Shown here: positions 16,342 to 26,575 of the stretch, one piece after another
How the letters are laid out: each line of letters starts with the position of its first letter
Position numbering within the stretch: the first letter of the stretch is position 1
Assembly: GCF_000740795.1 (NCBI RefSeq)
Contig: NZ_JGYG01000018.1
Location: 1-59,693 of the forward strand
DNA length: 59,693 nt
Source: Haematobacter massiliensis
GTDB lineage: Bacteria > Pseudomonadota > Alphaproteobacteria > Rhodobacterales > Rhodobacteraceae
Reading direction: 5' to 3'
The notes under the pieces: generated by a model
Told to the model about the DNA's origin: nothing
What the model saw: the letters and a program-made list of their open reading frames with translations, nothing else
The model's database searches: none
Program-made: the position numbers and the translations under genes

Positions 16342-17469
16342 ATGCCCCGAGATTCGCTCCAACCTTCAGACGCCGCTCTGCCGCGGACCGACGCCGCCCC
16401 GCCTGCCGCGCAGAAGGCCCCGCCCGGCCGCAAGCGGTTCATCCTGATCGGTCTCGCCCTGGTCGCGCTCATCGGGCTGCTGGCATATGGGTGGCACTAC
16501 TGGACGATCGGGCGGTTCGAGGTGTCCACCGACGATGCCTATGTCCGTGTCGACTTCGCCATCCTCGCCCCCAAGACGGCGGGCTATGTCGCCACCGTTC
16601 CTGCCGTCGCCAATCAGGCGGTCCATGCGGGCGATACGCTTGTGACGCTGGAGGATGGTGACGCGCGTGACGCCCTGGCCCAGGCGGAGGCGCAGCTTGC
16701 CGTCCAGGAAGCCTCCATCCAGCGAATCCAGAGTCAGCAGGCAGCCGCCGCGACCAGCATTACGCAAGCCGAGGCACAGGTCACTGCGGCACAAGCCATC
16801 TCCGTGCAGGCTGCGGCGGATCTCACCCGCTATACCCGTCTCGCCCAGACCGATGCGGCCAGTGCCCAGCGCCTCGAATCAGCACGGGCCGCTGCAGCGA
16901 CGGCGGAGGCATCACTGGCCGAAGCCCGTGCGGGCGTCACCGCCGCGGAGGCCAATGCCCGCGTGGTTTCCGCCCAGAAGGCGGAGGCGGAGGCGATGGT
17001 TCCGGGCCTGACCGCCCAGCGCGATCGGGCCGCCCGGGTGCTCGACGAAACGGTGCTCCGGGCACCGGCCGATGGTGTCGTGGGCAACCTGTCGGTCGCC
17101 ATCGGCGATTACGTCACGCCGGGCAAACGGCTGATGGCCGTCGTGCCGCTCAAGGACAGCTATATAGAGGCCAATTTCAAGGAAACGCAGATCGAAAGAC
17201 TGCTGCCCGGCACCCATGTCCGGGTGGAAGTGGATGCCTATCCCGACCGCAGCTTCGATGCGACGGTGATCGGCATCTCCCCTGCCTCCGGCGCGGTTTT
17301 CAGCATGCTCCCGCCGGAAAACGCCACGGGCAACTTCACCAAGGTGGTTCAGCGTCTGCCCGTCCGCATACATGTGCCCGAGGATGTGGCCACGGCCGGA
17401 TGGCTGCTTCCCGGCATGTCGGTGGTGGTGACGGCGGATACGCGCACGACGCCCTCCCGTCAGGACTGA
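16342..17469 (+). CDS. HlyD/EmrA-type membrane fusion protein
   Basis: 375 residues: a short cytoplasmic leader, one membrane anchor (about residues 32-50, FILIGLALVALIGLLAYGW), a lipoyl/beta-barrel region starting STDDAYVRVDFAILAPKTAGYV, and a long Ala-rich coiled coil (about 110-225). It ends with the second lipoyl half (LRAPADGVVGNLSVAIGDYV). It links the inner-membrane pump encoded 4 bp downstream to an outer-membrane channel not present here. Regulated by the divergent TetR protein. Confidence 0.92.
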   Translation: MPRDSLQPSDAALPRTDAAPPAAQKAPPGRKRFILIGLALVALIGLLAYGWHYWTIGRFEVSTDDAYVRVDFAILAPKTAGYVATVPAVANQAVHAGDTLVTLEDGDARDALAQAEAQLAVQEASIQRIQSQQAAAATSITQAEAQVTAAQAISVQAAADLTRYTRLAQTDAASAQRLESARAAAATAEASLAEARAGVTAAEANARVVSAQKAEAEAMVPGLTAQRDRAARVLDETVLRAPADGVVGNLSVAIGDYVTPGKRLMAVVPLKDSYIEANFKETQIERLLPGTHVRVEVDAYPDRSFDATVIGISPASGAVFSMLPPENATGNFTKVVQRLPVRIHVPEDVATAGWLLPGMSVVVTADTRTTPSRQD

Positions 17470-17473
17470 GGCC

Positions 17474-19054
17474 ATGGCCGACACCGCTCTCGCATCCCCC
17501 GCCTCCCGCCCGGAGCCGGTGGTCACAACGCGCCGCTTCATCGCCTTCGCCGCGCTGGTTTTCGGGATGTTCATGGCGATCATGGACATCCAGATCGTCT
17601 CCTCCTCCCTCAGCCAGATCCAGGCGGGCCTGTCCGCCGCCCCGAACGAAGTGTCGTGGGTGCAGACGAGCTATCTCATCGCCGAAGTGGTGATGATCCC
17701 GCTCTCGGGCTTCCTGTCGCGGGCGCTGTCCACGCGGGTCCTGTTCACCATTTCGGCTGCGGGATTCACGCTGGCCTCTGCGCTCTGTGCCTCTGCCACA
17801 AGCCTGAACCAGATGATCGTCTATCGGGCGCTTCAGGGCTTCATCGGTGGCGGCATGATCCCCACTGCCTTCGCGGCCTCCTATATCATCTTCCCCAAGC
17901 GCCTTCAGGGACCGGTCATGGCGGTGGTCGGGCTGACGGTGACACTCGCCCCCACCATCGGGCCGACCATCGGCGGCTATCTGACGGAACTTCTGTCTTG
18001 GCACTGGCTGTTTCTGATCAACGTACCGCCGGGGATCGCGGCGACGCTGCTGGCCTGGTTTCTCGTGGACTTCGACGAACCCGATTACGCCCTGCTCCGG
18101 CGTTTCGATTTCCTCGGCCTCGCCACGATGACCGTGTTCCTCGGCTCGCTGCAATATGTGCTGGAGGAAGGGCAGACCAACGACTGGTTCGCAGACGAGG
18201 CCATCGTGTTGATGGCCGCGCTGGCCGCGGGCGGCGCGGTTGCCTTCTTCTGGCGGACGTTCACCGCGCGAACGCCGATCGTGGACCTTTCCACCTATCG
18301 CGACAGGAACTTCGCGGTCGGATCGCTCCTGACATTCGTTCTTGGGATCGGGCTTTACGGGCTGACCTATCTCTACCCGCTCTATCTCGCGCGGATACGC
18401 AACTATACCTCCCTTCAGATCGGCGAGACGGTCTTCGTCACAGGGGCGGCCATGTTCTGCACCGCGCCGATCGTCGGCAATCTGGTGCGGCGGGTGGATC
18501 CGCGCAAGCTCATCGGCCTTGGCCTCGCGGGTTTCGCGGCCTCGACTTACATGGTTACCCCGCTTACCGCGGATTGGGCATTTGGCGAACTGTTCTGGCC
18601 GCAGGCCTTCAGGGGCGTTGCGCTCATGCTCTGCATGATTCCCATCAACACCATCGCGCTCGGCACGCTGCCGCCTGATCGGGTTAAGAACGCCTCCGGC
18701 CTGTTCAATCTCACCCGAAACCTTGGGGGTGCGGTGGGGCTCGCGACCATCAACACCGTGCTTCAAAGTCGTACCGACCTGCACTACCAGCGTCTTGCAG
18801 AGCAGGTCCGCTGGGGTAGCGTCGCGGCGGAGGAGCGGTTGGCGGATATCGCGGCCGGTCTCTCCAGCAGCCTCGGCCCGGCGGCCGACGGAGCCGCGCT
18901 GGCCCGAATCGCGGGGATGGTGCGGCAACAGGCGACGGTGATGGCCTTCGCTGATGTCTTCCTCATGCTGGCAGTCATGTTCAGCGTGACCCTGCTGCTC
19001 GTGCCACTGGTTCAGCGTCCGCAAGCGGCCGCTGAAGGGGTGGGTGGCCACTAG
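17474..19054 (+). CDS. DHA2-family MFS drug exporter (EmrB-like)
   Basis: 526 residues with about 14 membrane segments. Family motifs include DIQIVSSSLSQIQAGL in TM1, VSWVQTSYLIAEVVMIPLSG and YRALQGFIGGGMIP, characteristic of DHA2 proton-driven multidrug exporters. It forms an efflux pair with the upstream EmrA-like protein. The substrate is unknown. No terminator is evident before rpmG, but the 194-bp gap contains a promoter for that gene. Confidence 0.93.
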   Translation: MADTALASPASRPEPVVTTRRFIAFAALVFGMFMAIMDIQIVSSSLSQIQAGLSAAPNEVSWVQTSYLIAEVVMIPLSGFLSRALSTRVLFTISAAGFTLASALCASATSLNQMIVYRALQGFIGGGMIPTAFAASYIIFPKRLQGPVMAVVGLTVTLAPTIGPTIGGYLTELLSWHWLFLINVPPGIAATLLAWFLVDFDEPDYALLRRFDFLGLATMTVFLGSLQYVLEEGQTNDWFADEAIVLMAALAAGGAVAFFWRTFTARTPIVDLSTYRDRNFAVGSLLTFVLGIGLYGLTYLYPLYLARIRNYTSLQIGETVFVTGAAMFCTAPIVGNLVRRVDPRKLIGLGLAGFAASTYMVTPLTADWAFGELFWPQAFRGVALMLCMIPINTIALGTLPPDRVKNASGLFNLTRNLGGAVGLATINTVLQSRTDLHYQRLAEQVRWGSVAAEERLADIAAGLSSSLGPAADGAALARIAGMVRQQATVMAFADVFLMLAVMFSVTLLLVPLVQRPQAAAEGVGGH

Positions 19055-19164
19055 AGCGCGGACTCAATCGACCATTCCGCTGTCCGCTGAAGTGAATCGC
19101 GATACAATGCAAACCATGAGCCCATTGAGTACCACTCCTAGAGGCCGAAACCTATCAAAAGCGG

Positions 19165-19192
19165 TTGACTCCGGTCGAGCCATGCGTAAAAG
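19165..19192 (+). promoter_or_regulatory. Possible sigma-70 promoter of rpmG
   Basis: TTGACT (19165-19170) and TAAAAG (19187-19192) are 16 bp apart, about 57 bp upstream of the L33 start. Confidence 0.4.
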
Positions 19193-19248
19193 GCAGGCTC
19201 CAAAGAATTTCGCGGACGGGCGCACCGTCCGACTGCAGGAGAACACCA

Positions 19249-19416
19249 ATGGCGAAGCCGACGACGATCAAGATCCGTCTGAACTCGACGGCGGGCACCG
19301 GGCATTTCTATGTCACCAAGAAGAACGCCCGCACGATGACCGAAAAGATGACGGTCAACAAGTACGACCCCGTCGTGCGCAAGCACGTGGAATACAAAGA
19401 AGGCAAGATCAAGTAA
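19249..19416 (+). CDS. rpmG: 50S ribosomal protein L33
   Basis: 55 residues, [20 protein letters not shown] through EYKEGKIK. It lacks the zinc-binding CxxC pairs and so is the C-minus form. CAGGAGAA lies at the right distance upstream. Monocistronic, with its own promoter candidate and terminator. Confidence 0.95.
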
Positions 19417-19441
19417 TCCTGCCTCCTTCGGAAGACGCAAG

Positions 19442-19467
19442 AACCGTGCCGTGAGGCGCGGTTTTTT
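19442..19467 (+). terminator. Rho-independent terminator of rpmG
   Basis: AACCGTGCC and GGCGCGGTT pair (one wobble) around GTGA and are followed by TTTT, 25 bp after the rpmG stop. Confidence 0.9.
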
Positions 19468-19871
19468 CGTTTTCGCCTCTCCGGCAAATCTGGCGCCATA
19501 CAGGCCCCTGCCCTCGCGACCCTTCTCCGCCGGAGGGAGCGGGGCAGGAGGTCGGCAGGCGACTGCCATCTGTCCCGCAGCGGCGCCACACCCGCCTCAG
19601 CCCCCTTGAGGAACGCTGCTGCACGGCTTTGGGCACGACGTGACATGGGCAGGGCTGCTCAAGGCAGGAATGAAAGTTCCCCGTCGGCCTGCTCAGAGCC
19701 GATCTGCCGGCTTTCTGCCGCGCGGAAGGGATCAGCCGCGCAGCAGTGCTTCTCTCAGTCACGAACCGGGCCCGCGCCTCTCGAACGGGGCACGGCGATC
19801 AATTGCTCCACCTCAGCCAATACCAACCGAGCAGCGGGCGTCCGGGAGTTCTGAGGCGCAATCCTGTCCGC
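19468..19871. other. Intergenic region between rpmG and xseA
   Basis: About 400 bp between convergent genes. It is GC-rich with no convincing gene, RNA or repeat. Open frames here have no ribosome site or recognisable product. Confidence 0.4.
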
Positions 19872-21479
19872 TCAGAGCAGCGTGCCCTGACCGTCCTCCC
19901 CCTCCGGCCCGTCTGCAGCGGGCGGGGCCTTCTTGCGTCGTTTCGGAGGAGCCGGCAGCGCAGGGCCGACGAGGAGCTTGCCATCATGGAACTCCAGCTC
20001 CAGCACAGGGGCCGGTTCCGCCGCCATGAGGGAGGTGACGACCTGCCCCTCCGCCCGGACGACGACATAGCCGCGACGGAGCGTCTCCCGGTAACCGAGC
20101 GTCTGGCGGAGCCGCTCAAGCGCTTCCAGCCGGACCCGCACCCCTTCCAGCCGCTGCAGGACGCCGGTATCGAGCCGGGTAGACAGTACCGCCAGCCGCT
20201 CCCGCCCCCGCGTGGTCGCACGGGCGTTGTCGGCAAGGCTGCGGCGAAACCCGGCCTCCAGAGCCAGCGATAGCCGCCCAAGGCTTTCCCGTCGCCGCAC
20301 CAGCCCCTGCCCCAAAAGGCCCGGCAGGCGAGCCGCCCTGTCCTCCGCCATCCGCCGTTCGTGAATGAGGAATCGCGACAGCAGCGCCGGTTGCAGCCGG
20401 ACGCCCGCCCGCTCGAACCCCGCCCGGCGCCGGGCGGCTAGCGCGCGGAGCGCCGCGGGAAGCCGGTGGCTCCACAGGTCCAGCCGCTGCGATGGGCCGG
20501 CCAGCAGCGCCTCAGGCCGGGGCAGCGCGCGCGAGAGATCGCGAAGCCGCTGGCCGCGCAGGGCTACCCCCTGCCCCGCCGCCCGCATGAGCCGCGCGCC
20601 CTGCCCTTCCACCGCCGCAAGCAGGTCCAGCCGCACCGGAACCGCCATCTCCGCGGCGGCGGTTGGCGTCGGCGCCCTGCGGTCAGAGGCGAAATCGATC
20701 AGCGTCGTGTCCGTCTCATGCCCAACGGCTGAGATCAGCGGAATGCGGGAGCCGGCGGCAGCACGCACCACTTCCTCCTCGTTGAAGCCCCACAGGTCCT
20801 CGATCGAGCCACCCCCGCGCGCGACGATCAGCAGATCGGGCCGGGGGATCGGGCCATCAACGGGCAGCGCGTTGAACCCGCGGATCGCGGCGGAAACCTG
20901 CGGCGCACAGTCCTTGCCCTGCACGGCGACCGGCCAGATCAGCACGCGCCTCGGGAAACGGTCGCGCAGACGATGGAGAATATCCCGGATCACCGCCCCC
21001 TGAAGCGATGTCACCACGCCGATCACCTCCGGCAGAAACGGGATCTGCTTCTTGCGCGCGGGGTCGAACAACCCTTCGGCCTGCAATTGCGCGCGGCGCT
21101 TCTCCAGCATCGCCATGAGCGCCCCGACACCGGCAGGCGCCACGTCCTCCACCACCATCTGGTATTTCGACTGCTGGGCGAAAGTGGTGAGCCGCCCCGT
21201 GGCCACCACTTCCATCCCCTCCTCCGGCATCACGGTCAGGCGGGAGGCCGTACCCTTCCAGCAGACGGAAGCCAGCGTGGCCTTGTCGTCCTTCAGATCG
21301 AAATAGACATGGCCCGTGCGCGCCACCACGACACGTCCCACCTCTCCCCGCACGCGGACGTGGGAGAACCCGCCCTCGATGGAGCGTTTGACCGCCCCCG
21401 ACAGCTCGGAGACGGTGAATTCCGGCTCATTCCGGCGGTTATCGCCCTGGGGTTCGGGATCTTCAAACAGGTCGGACAC
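19872..21479 (-). CDS. xseA: Exodeoxyribonuclease VII large subunit
   Basis: 535 residues: an N-terminal OB-fold (FTVSELSGAVKRSIEGGFSH, GHVYFDLKDDKATLASVCW) and the catalytic core (VIGVVTSLQGAVIRDILHRL, RPDLLIVARGGGSIEDLWGF, SAVGHETDTTLIDFASDRRA), then a long coiled-coil region and a basic tail. With XseB it degrades single-stranded DNA; the small subunit gene is not in the window. Divergent from purD with a 70-bp gap. Confidence 0.97.
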   Translation of the reverse strand: MSDLFEDPEPQGDNRRNEPEFTVSELSGAVKRSIEGGFSHVRVRGEVGRVVVARTGHVYFDLKDDKATLASVCWKGTASRLTVMPEEGMEVVATGRLTTFAQQSKYQMVVEDVAPAGVGALMAMLEKRRAQLQAEGLFDPARKKQIPFLPEVIGVVTSLQGAVIRDILHRLRDRFPRRVLIWPVAVQGKDCAPQVSAAIRGFNALPVDGPIPRPDLLIVARGGGSIEDLWGFNEEEVVRAAAGSRIPLISAVGHETDTTLIDFASDRRAPTPTAAAEMAVPVRLDLLAAVEGQGARLMRAAGQGVALRGQRLRDLSRALPRPEALLAGPSQRLDLWSHRLPAALRALAARRRAGFERAGVRLQPALLSRFLIHERRMAEDRAARLPGLLGQGLVRRRESLGRLSLALEAGFRRSLADNARATTRGRERLAVLSTRLDTGVLQRLEGVRVRLEALERLRQTLGYRETLRRGYVVVRAEGQVVTSLMAAEPAPVLELEFHDGKLLVGPALPAPPKRRKKAPPAADGPEGEDGQGTLL

Positions 21480-21549
21480 ATCACACTCGCTTGCTCAAGG
21501 GGCCCGGCCATCTTAGAACGCCCGCCAACCGAACGGAACGGGCCGAGAC

Positions 21550-22812
21550 ATGAACATCCTGATACTGGGCGGCGGCGGGCGCGAACATGCGCTGGCCTGG
21601 GCGATCAAGCAGAACCCGAAATGCGACCGGCTCATCGTGGCGCCGGGCAATGCGGGCATCGCGGAGCTGGCGGAAACGGCGGCGCTCGACATTCTCGACG
21701 CGGCCGACGTGCTCGAATTCTGCGAGTCGAATGCCATCGACTTCGTGGTGATCGGTCCGGAGGCCCCCCTGGCTGCCGGGATCGCCGATGCCCTGAGCGC
21801 CGCCGGATTTCTGACCTTCGGCCCCTCCGCCGCCGCCGCACGGCTGGAGGCCTCCAAGGCGTTCACCAAGGAAGTCTGCGACGCGGCCCATGCGCCCACC
21901 GCAGGCTATGCCCGCTTTACCGGGCGGGAGGCGGCCCTTGCATATGTGCGGCAGACCGGCGCGCCCATCGTGGTGAAGGCGGATGGTCTGGCGGCCGGCA
22001 AGGGCGTGGTCGTCGCCATGACGCTGGCGGAGGCCGAGGAGGCCATCGAAGACATGTTCGGCGGGCAGTTCGGTGAGGCCGGCGCGGAGGTCGTCATCGA
22101 AGAGTTCATGGAGGGGGAGGAAGCCTCCTTCTTCATCCTTTGCGACGGGGAAACGGTGCTTCCCGTCGGCACCGCGCAGGATCACAAGCGCGTCGGCGAT
22201 GGCGATACCGGCCCGAATACCGGCGGCATGGGCGCCTACTCTCCTGCCCCCGTGCTCAGCGAGGCGATCCAGCGGCAGGCCCTCGACGAGATCGTGAAGC
22301 CCACCATGGCGGAGATGTCGCGGCGCGGCACGCCGTTTCAGGGCATCCTCTATGCCGGGCTGATGATCAAGGACGGCCGGGCGCGGCTTGTGGAGTACAA
22401 TGTTCGGTTCGGTGACCCTGAATGTCAGGTGCTGATGATGCGGCTCGGGGCGCAGGCGCTCGACCTGCTCCACGCCGCTGCGGAGGGTCGTCTCGCGGAA
22501 ATGACGGTGAGTTGGGCCGATGACCATGCCCTGACCGTCGTGATGGCTGCGGATGGCTATCCGGGCGATTACGTGAAGGGCACGGAGATCCGCGGGCTGG
22601 ACGCGCTGCCCTCCGACAGTTCGCGCATGTGCTTTCATGCGGGGACGGTGGAGCGGGAAGGGCGCATCCTTGCCAATGGCGGGCGGGTGCTCAACCTTAC
22701 CGCGCGGGGCGCGACACTGGCAGAAGCGCGGGAGCGGGCCTATGCGATGGTCGAGCGGGTGGACTGGCCGGAGGGATTCTGCCGCCATGACATCGGCTGG
22801 CGCGCCCTCTGA
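21550..22812 (+). CDS. purD: Phosphoribosylamine-glycine ligase
   Basis: Second step of purine synthesis. The 420-residue protein starts MNILILGGGGREHALAWAI and shows the ATP-grasp features VVKADGLAAGKGVVVA, DHKRVGDGDTGPNTGGMGAY and NVRFGDPECQVLM. Full length. The ATG has only a weak ribosome site. Confidence 0.98.
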   Translation: MNILILGGGGREHALAWAIKQNPKCDRLIVAPGNAGIAELAETAALDILDAADVLEFCESNAIDFVVIGPEAPLAAGIADALSAAGFLTFGPSAAAARLEASKAFTKEVCDAAHAPTAGYARFTGREAALAYVRQTGAPIVVKADGLAAGKGVVVAMTLAEAEEAIEDMFGGQFGEAGAEVVIEEFMEGEEASFFILCDGETVLPVGTAQDHKRVGDGDTGPNTGGMGAYSPAPVLSEAIQRQALDEIVKPTMAEMSRRGTPFQGILYAGLMIKDGRARLVEYNVRFGDPECQVLMMRLGAQALDLLHAAAEGRLAEMTVSWADDHALTVVMAADGYPGDYVKGTEIRGLDALPSDSSRMCFHAGTVEREGRILANGGRVLNLTARGATLAEARERAYAMVERVDWPEGFCRHDIGWRAL

Positions 22813-23291
22813 TACAGCCGGCGTTGCCAGCGGGCGGAGAGCGCCATCCCCCTCGTGGGTGAATGACCCGCCCTCCATCAAGCATCCGGCACTGCCCCGG
22901 GCGCGGACGTCTAGCGACGGCCCCGGCCCGCTGTCATGGCCGCCGCCAGGCATTGCCCCCGGCGCGGACGTCCAGCCAAGCACGAACGCGAAGATACAGC
23001 CTGCCCGCGAGCCGCTTCAGGCCCGGCATCGGCACGGAGAAATCCGTGCCGTCACCCGGATTGCAGGAGGCTGCTCCCCCTTCCGCTGCAGGGCAACGGG
23101 CGATGACCCGCCCCAGCCCGAGACATGATCGGCGACGGGCGTAGGGAGAGAGCCGCTCATGCGTCATCCCGACATCCGCTCCGTGAAAGCGCCGAATGGG
23201 CATAGGGCAGCGAACCGCTCAGAGGCTACCGCAAGCGAACGCCGTGCAACCGCATCGCTTGCTCATGACCAGAGGAGCCGAGGCGAGGTAG
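22813..23291. other. Intergenic region between purD and the ferredoxin gene
   Basis: 479 bp between convergent genes. No credible coding sequence. It holds a 28-bp imperfect direct repeat (listed separately) and no clear terminator. Confidence 0.4.
22888..22976. repeat. Imperfect 28-bp direct repeat
   Basis: Two copies at 22888-22915 and 22949-22976 differ at three positions; both contain GGCGCGGACGTC or GGGCGCGGACGTC. Only two copies are seen, 61 bp apart start to start. Significance unknown. Confidence 0.6.
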
Positions 23292-24117
<826 letters not shown>

Positions 24118-24183
24118 GACGTCTCTCCTCGGATGGTTCGCTTGTCAGGTAATCGCCTGCGGGCAAAGAGCAAGGTGGGGCGA

Positions 24184-25512
24184 TCAGCGGGCCAGCTCGA
24201 TCTCCGCCCGGAGCCCGCCGAAGCGGCTGCTTTCTCCAAGCTTCAGCCGCCCGCCGTGGCTCCGCGCGATATCGGCGGCGATGGCGAGGCCAAGCCCCAC
24301 CCCCGTCCCCCGGTCCTGATTGCGCGAGGAATCGAGCCGGGAGAACGCGCGCAATGCCGCGCCACGGCTTTCCTCCGGGATGCCCGGCCCGTCATCCTCC
24401 ACGGTGAAGCACACCACCCGGTCGGAGATGTCGAGCGACAGCTCCGCCTGCGTGCCATACCGGACGGCATTGCCGATGAGGTTATGGAGCGCCCGTTCCA
24501 CCGCCATGGGGCGCAATGGCACCGGTTCCACGCGCCCGCGCACATGGCCGATGGTGACCTTCTGGCCCGCGCGTTCCGCATCCGCCGCCACGCGCTCCAG
24601 CAGCTCGGCCGGATCGGTCGGCACAGGGTCTTCCAGCGCATCTCCGCGCGAGAAGGCAAGGAAGCTGTCCAACATCACCTCCATGTCCCGCACGTCGCGC
24701 TGCAATTCCTCCACCTCCTCGCTGCCGTCATCGACCAGCGAAAGGCCAAGTTTCAGCCGGGTCAGCGGGGTGCGCAGGTCGTGGCTCACGCCGGAAAGCA
24801 TCAGGGTCCGCTGCTCGATCTGACGTTCGATCCGGTCCCGCATCTCCAGAAAGGCGCGACCCGCGGAGCGGACCTCTGTGGCCCCTGTCGGACGAAACCG
24901 CACTGTCTGCCCCTTCCCGAAGGCCTCCGCTGCCGCGGACATGCGCTTGATCGGGCGGAGCTGGTTGCGCAGAAACAGATAGGCCACCGCCGTCATCAGG
25001 ATGGAGGTGGAGACCATCAGCACCAGAAGCTGGTGCGGGTTGGACGCAGACACCCGAAGGCGCGTCATCCGCACCTCCATCGGCCCGTAACGGGTCTGCA
25101 ACCCGATGCGCACCGCCTTTTCCTCATCCAGCAGATGAACGCCGGTGATATTCGGCACAGCCTGCTCGAATGTGGCGATCACGACACGGCCTGAGAAATC
25201 GATCCAGATACGCTCGTTGGTGCGGGGGGCGTTGGGCGCGGGCAGCGTGACGCCAAGTTCCAGCGGACCCATCACCTCGCCCACACGGCGCTGCGCCTCC
25301 TCCAGCGAGGAAGCGGCGTTGACCATCGCCGCGACGAAAGTCACCTCGCTCGCCACGCTGCGGGTCATCTGGCGGGTGACCCCCTCGAAATGCCGCTGAA
25401 TGAAGGTGACGGAGACGACGAGCTGAATGGTCACCACCGGCACGATCAGGATGAGCGCGGCCCGGCCATAGAGACCGCGGGGCATCATCCGTTTCAACCA
25501 GCCGAAATCCAT
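24184..25512 (-). CDS. Membrane sensor histidine kinase (EnvZ-like)
   Basis: 442 residues: a membrane helix at about 18-38, a periplasmic sensor region to about 160, a second helix at about 161-182, HAMP (RNQLRPIKRMSAAAEAFGKG), the H-box SGVSHDLRTPLTRLKLGL (His244), the N-box LHNLIGNAVRYG, and VEDDGPGIPEESRG/GVGLGLAIAADI. It resembles the EnvZ group of osmosensor kinases. No response regulator is adjacent, so it is either an orphan or paired with a regulator elsewhere. Confidence 0.9.
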   Translation of the reverse strand: MDFGWLKRMMPRGLYGRAALILIVPVVTIQLVVSVTFIQRHFEGVTRQMTRSVASEVTFVAAMVNAASSLEEAQRRVGEVMGPLELGVTLPAPNAPRTNERIWIDFSGRVVIATFEQAVPNITGVHLLDEEKAVRIGLQTRYGPMEVRMTRLRVSASNPHQLLVLMVSTSILMTAVAYLFLRNQLRPIKRMSAAAEAFGKGQTVRFRPTGATEVRSAGRAFLEMRDRIERQIEQRTLMLSGVSHDLRTPLTRLKLGLSLVDDGSEEVEELQRDVRDMEVMLDSFLAFSRGDALEDPVPTDPAELLERVAADAERAGQKVTIGHVRGRVEPVPLRPMAVERALHNLIGNAVRYGTQAELSLDISDRVVCFTVEDDGPGIPEESRGAALRAFSRLDSSRNQDRGTGVGLGLAIAADIARSHGGRLKLGESSRFGGLRAEIELAR

Positions 25513-25568
25513 GCCAGAACCCTAGGACGGGTCAGGGAGAATGGCCAGAGGCTGTGGAGAGGACAGAG

Positions 25569-26477
25569 ATGGACGATTTCAATCCGACGGCGGGTGCGCC
25601 CGAAACGCTGGCGGTGGGCTTGCGCCGCATCGTCGCACCGAACCCGTCGGCCATGACCTATCGCGGCACGAATACCTACCTGCTGGGCGAGGGGCGCGTG
25701 ACGCTGGTCGATCCCGGCCCCGATGACGATCGGCACCTTTCCGCGATACTGGAGGCCCTGCGCCCCGGAGAGCGGATCGAACGGATTCTCGTCACCCACA
25801 GCCATGTGGATCACTCCGCGCTCGCCGCCCGTCTGGCAGGGGAAGTGGGCGCGCCCGTCACCGCCTTCGGCGACAGCGCGGCGGGGCGGAGCGGCCTGAT
25901 GGAAGGGCTGGTTGCGGCGGGCATGTCGGATGGCGGCGAAGGGGCGGATTCGACCTTTGCCCCCGATGAGGAACTGGCCGACGGGGCGGAGATCCTCGTG
26001 GGCGGGCAGCCGCTCCGCGCCCTCCACACGCCCGGCCATTTCGGCAATCACCTGAGTTTCCTGTGGGGCGGCTTCGTGCTGTCGGGGGATCAGGTGATGG
26101 GCTGGGCCACCTCCATCGTCTCACCGCCGGATGGCGACATGGGGGCCTACATGGCCTCTCTCGACCGGCTGATGCCGCAGGCGGAGGCGGTGTTCCTGCC
26201 CGGTCATGGCGCACCGATCACCGACGCTGCCGCGCGGATCGGCTCGCTGCGCGATCATCGCCGGATGCGGGAGCGACAGATCCGCGCGGCGCTGGAGGCG
26301 GGCGGCGGCACGGCCCGCAGCATCGCGGCGGCGATCTATACCGACACGCCCGCGCCGCTCATCCCGGCGGCGGAGCGCAATGTCCTCGCCCACCTGATAG
26401 ACCTTGCGGAGCGCGGCGTCGCCCGGACGGATGGCACGATCCGACCCGACACCACCTTCCATCTCTCCGGGAAGTGA
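25569..26477 (+). CDS. Metallo-beta-lactamase-fold hydrolase
   Basis: 302 residues. The metal site HSHVDHSA and later LHTPGHFGNHLSF, SGDQVMG and LPGHGAPI are typical of the MBL superfamily, closest to the LACTB2-like group that includes a C-terminal winged-helix-like tail (about 235-300). Substrate unknown; nuclease or thioesterase activity is possible. ATG 25569 has GGAGAGGA upstream and is preferred over a start at 25554. First gene of a plus-strand run ending with sixA. Confidence 0.85.
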   Translation: MDDFNPTAGAPETLAVGLRRIVAPNPSAMTYRGTNTYLLGEGRVTLVDPGPDDDRHLSAILEALRPGERIERILVTHSHVDHSALAARLAGEVGAPVTAFGDSAAGRSGLMEGLVAAGMSDGGEGADSTFAPDEELADGAEILVGGQPLRALHTPGHFGNHLSFLWGGFVLSGDQVMGWATSIVSPPDGDMGAYMASLDRLMPQAEAVFLPGHGAPITDAAARIGSLRDHRRMRERQIRAALEAGGGTARSIAAAIYTDTPAPLIPAAERNVLAHLIDLAERGVARTDGTIRPDTTFHLSGK

Positions 26478-26575
26478 CCACGCAGGGGACGATTCGGGGA
26501 AATCTGCTTGACCTTTGCCCGGTCGGCCTGTTGAACCGGCCCTGATTCCAAAGGCACGACAGGTGGAAGTCCGTG

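Noticed and set aside
26478-26572. Hairpin (GGTCGGCC ... CCGGCC) between the MBL hydrolase and yidC
   Set aside because: The pairing is imperfect and there is no T-run; too weak to call a terminator.
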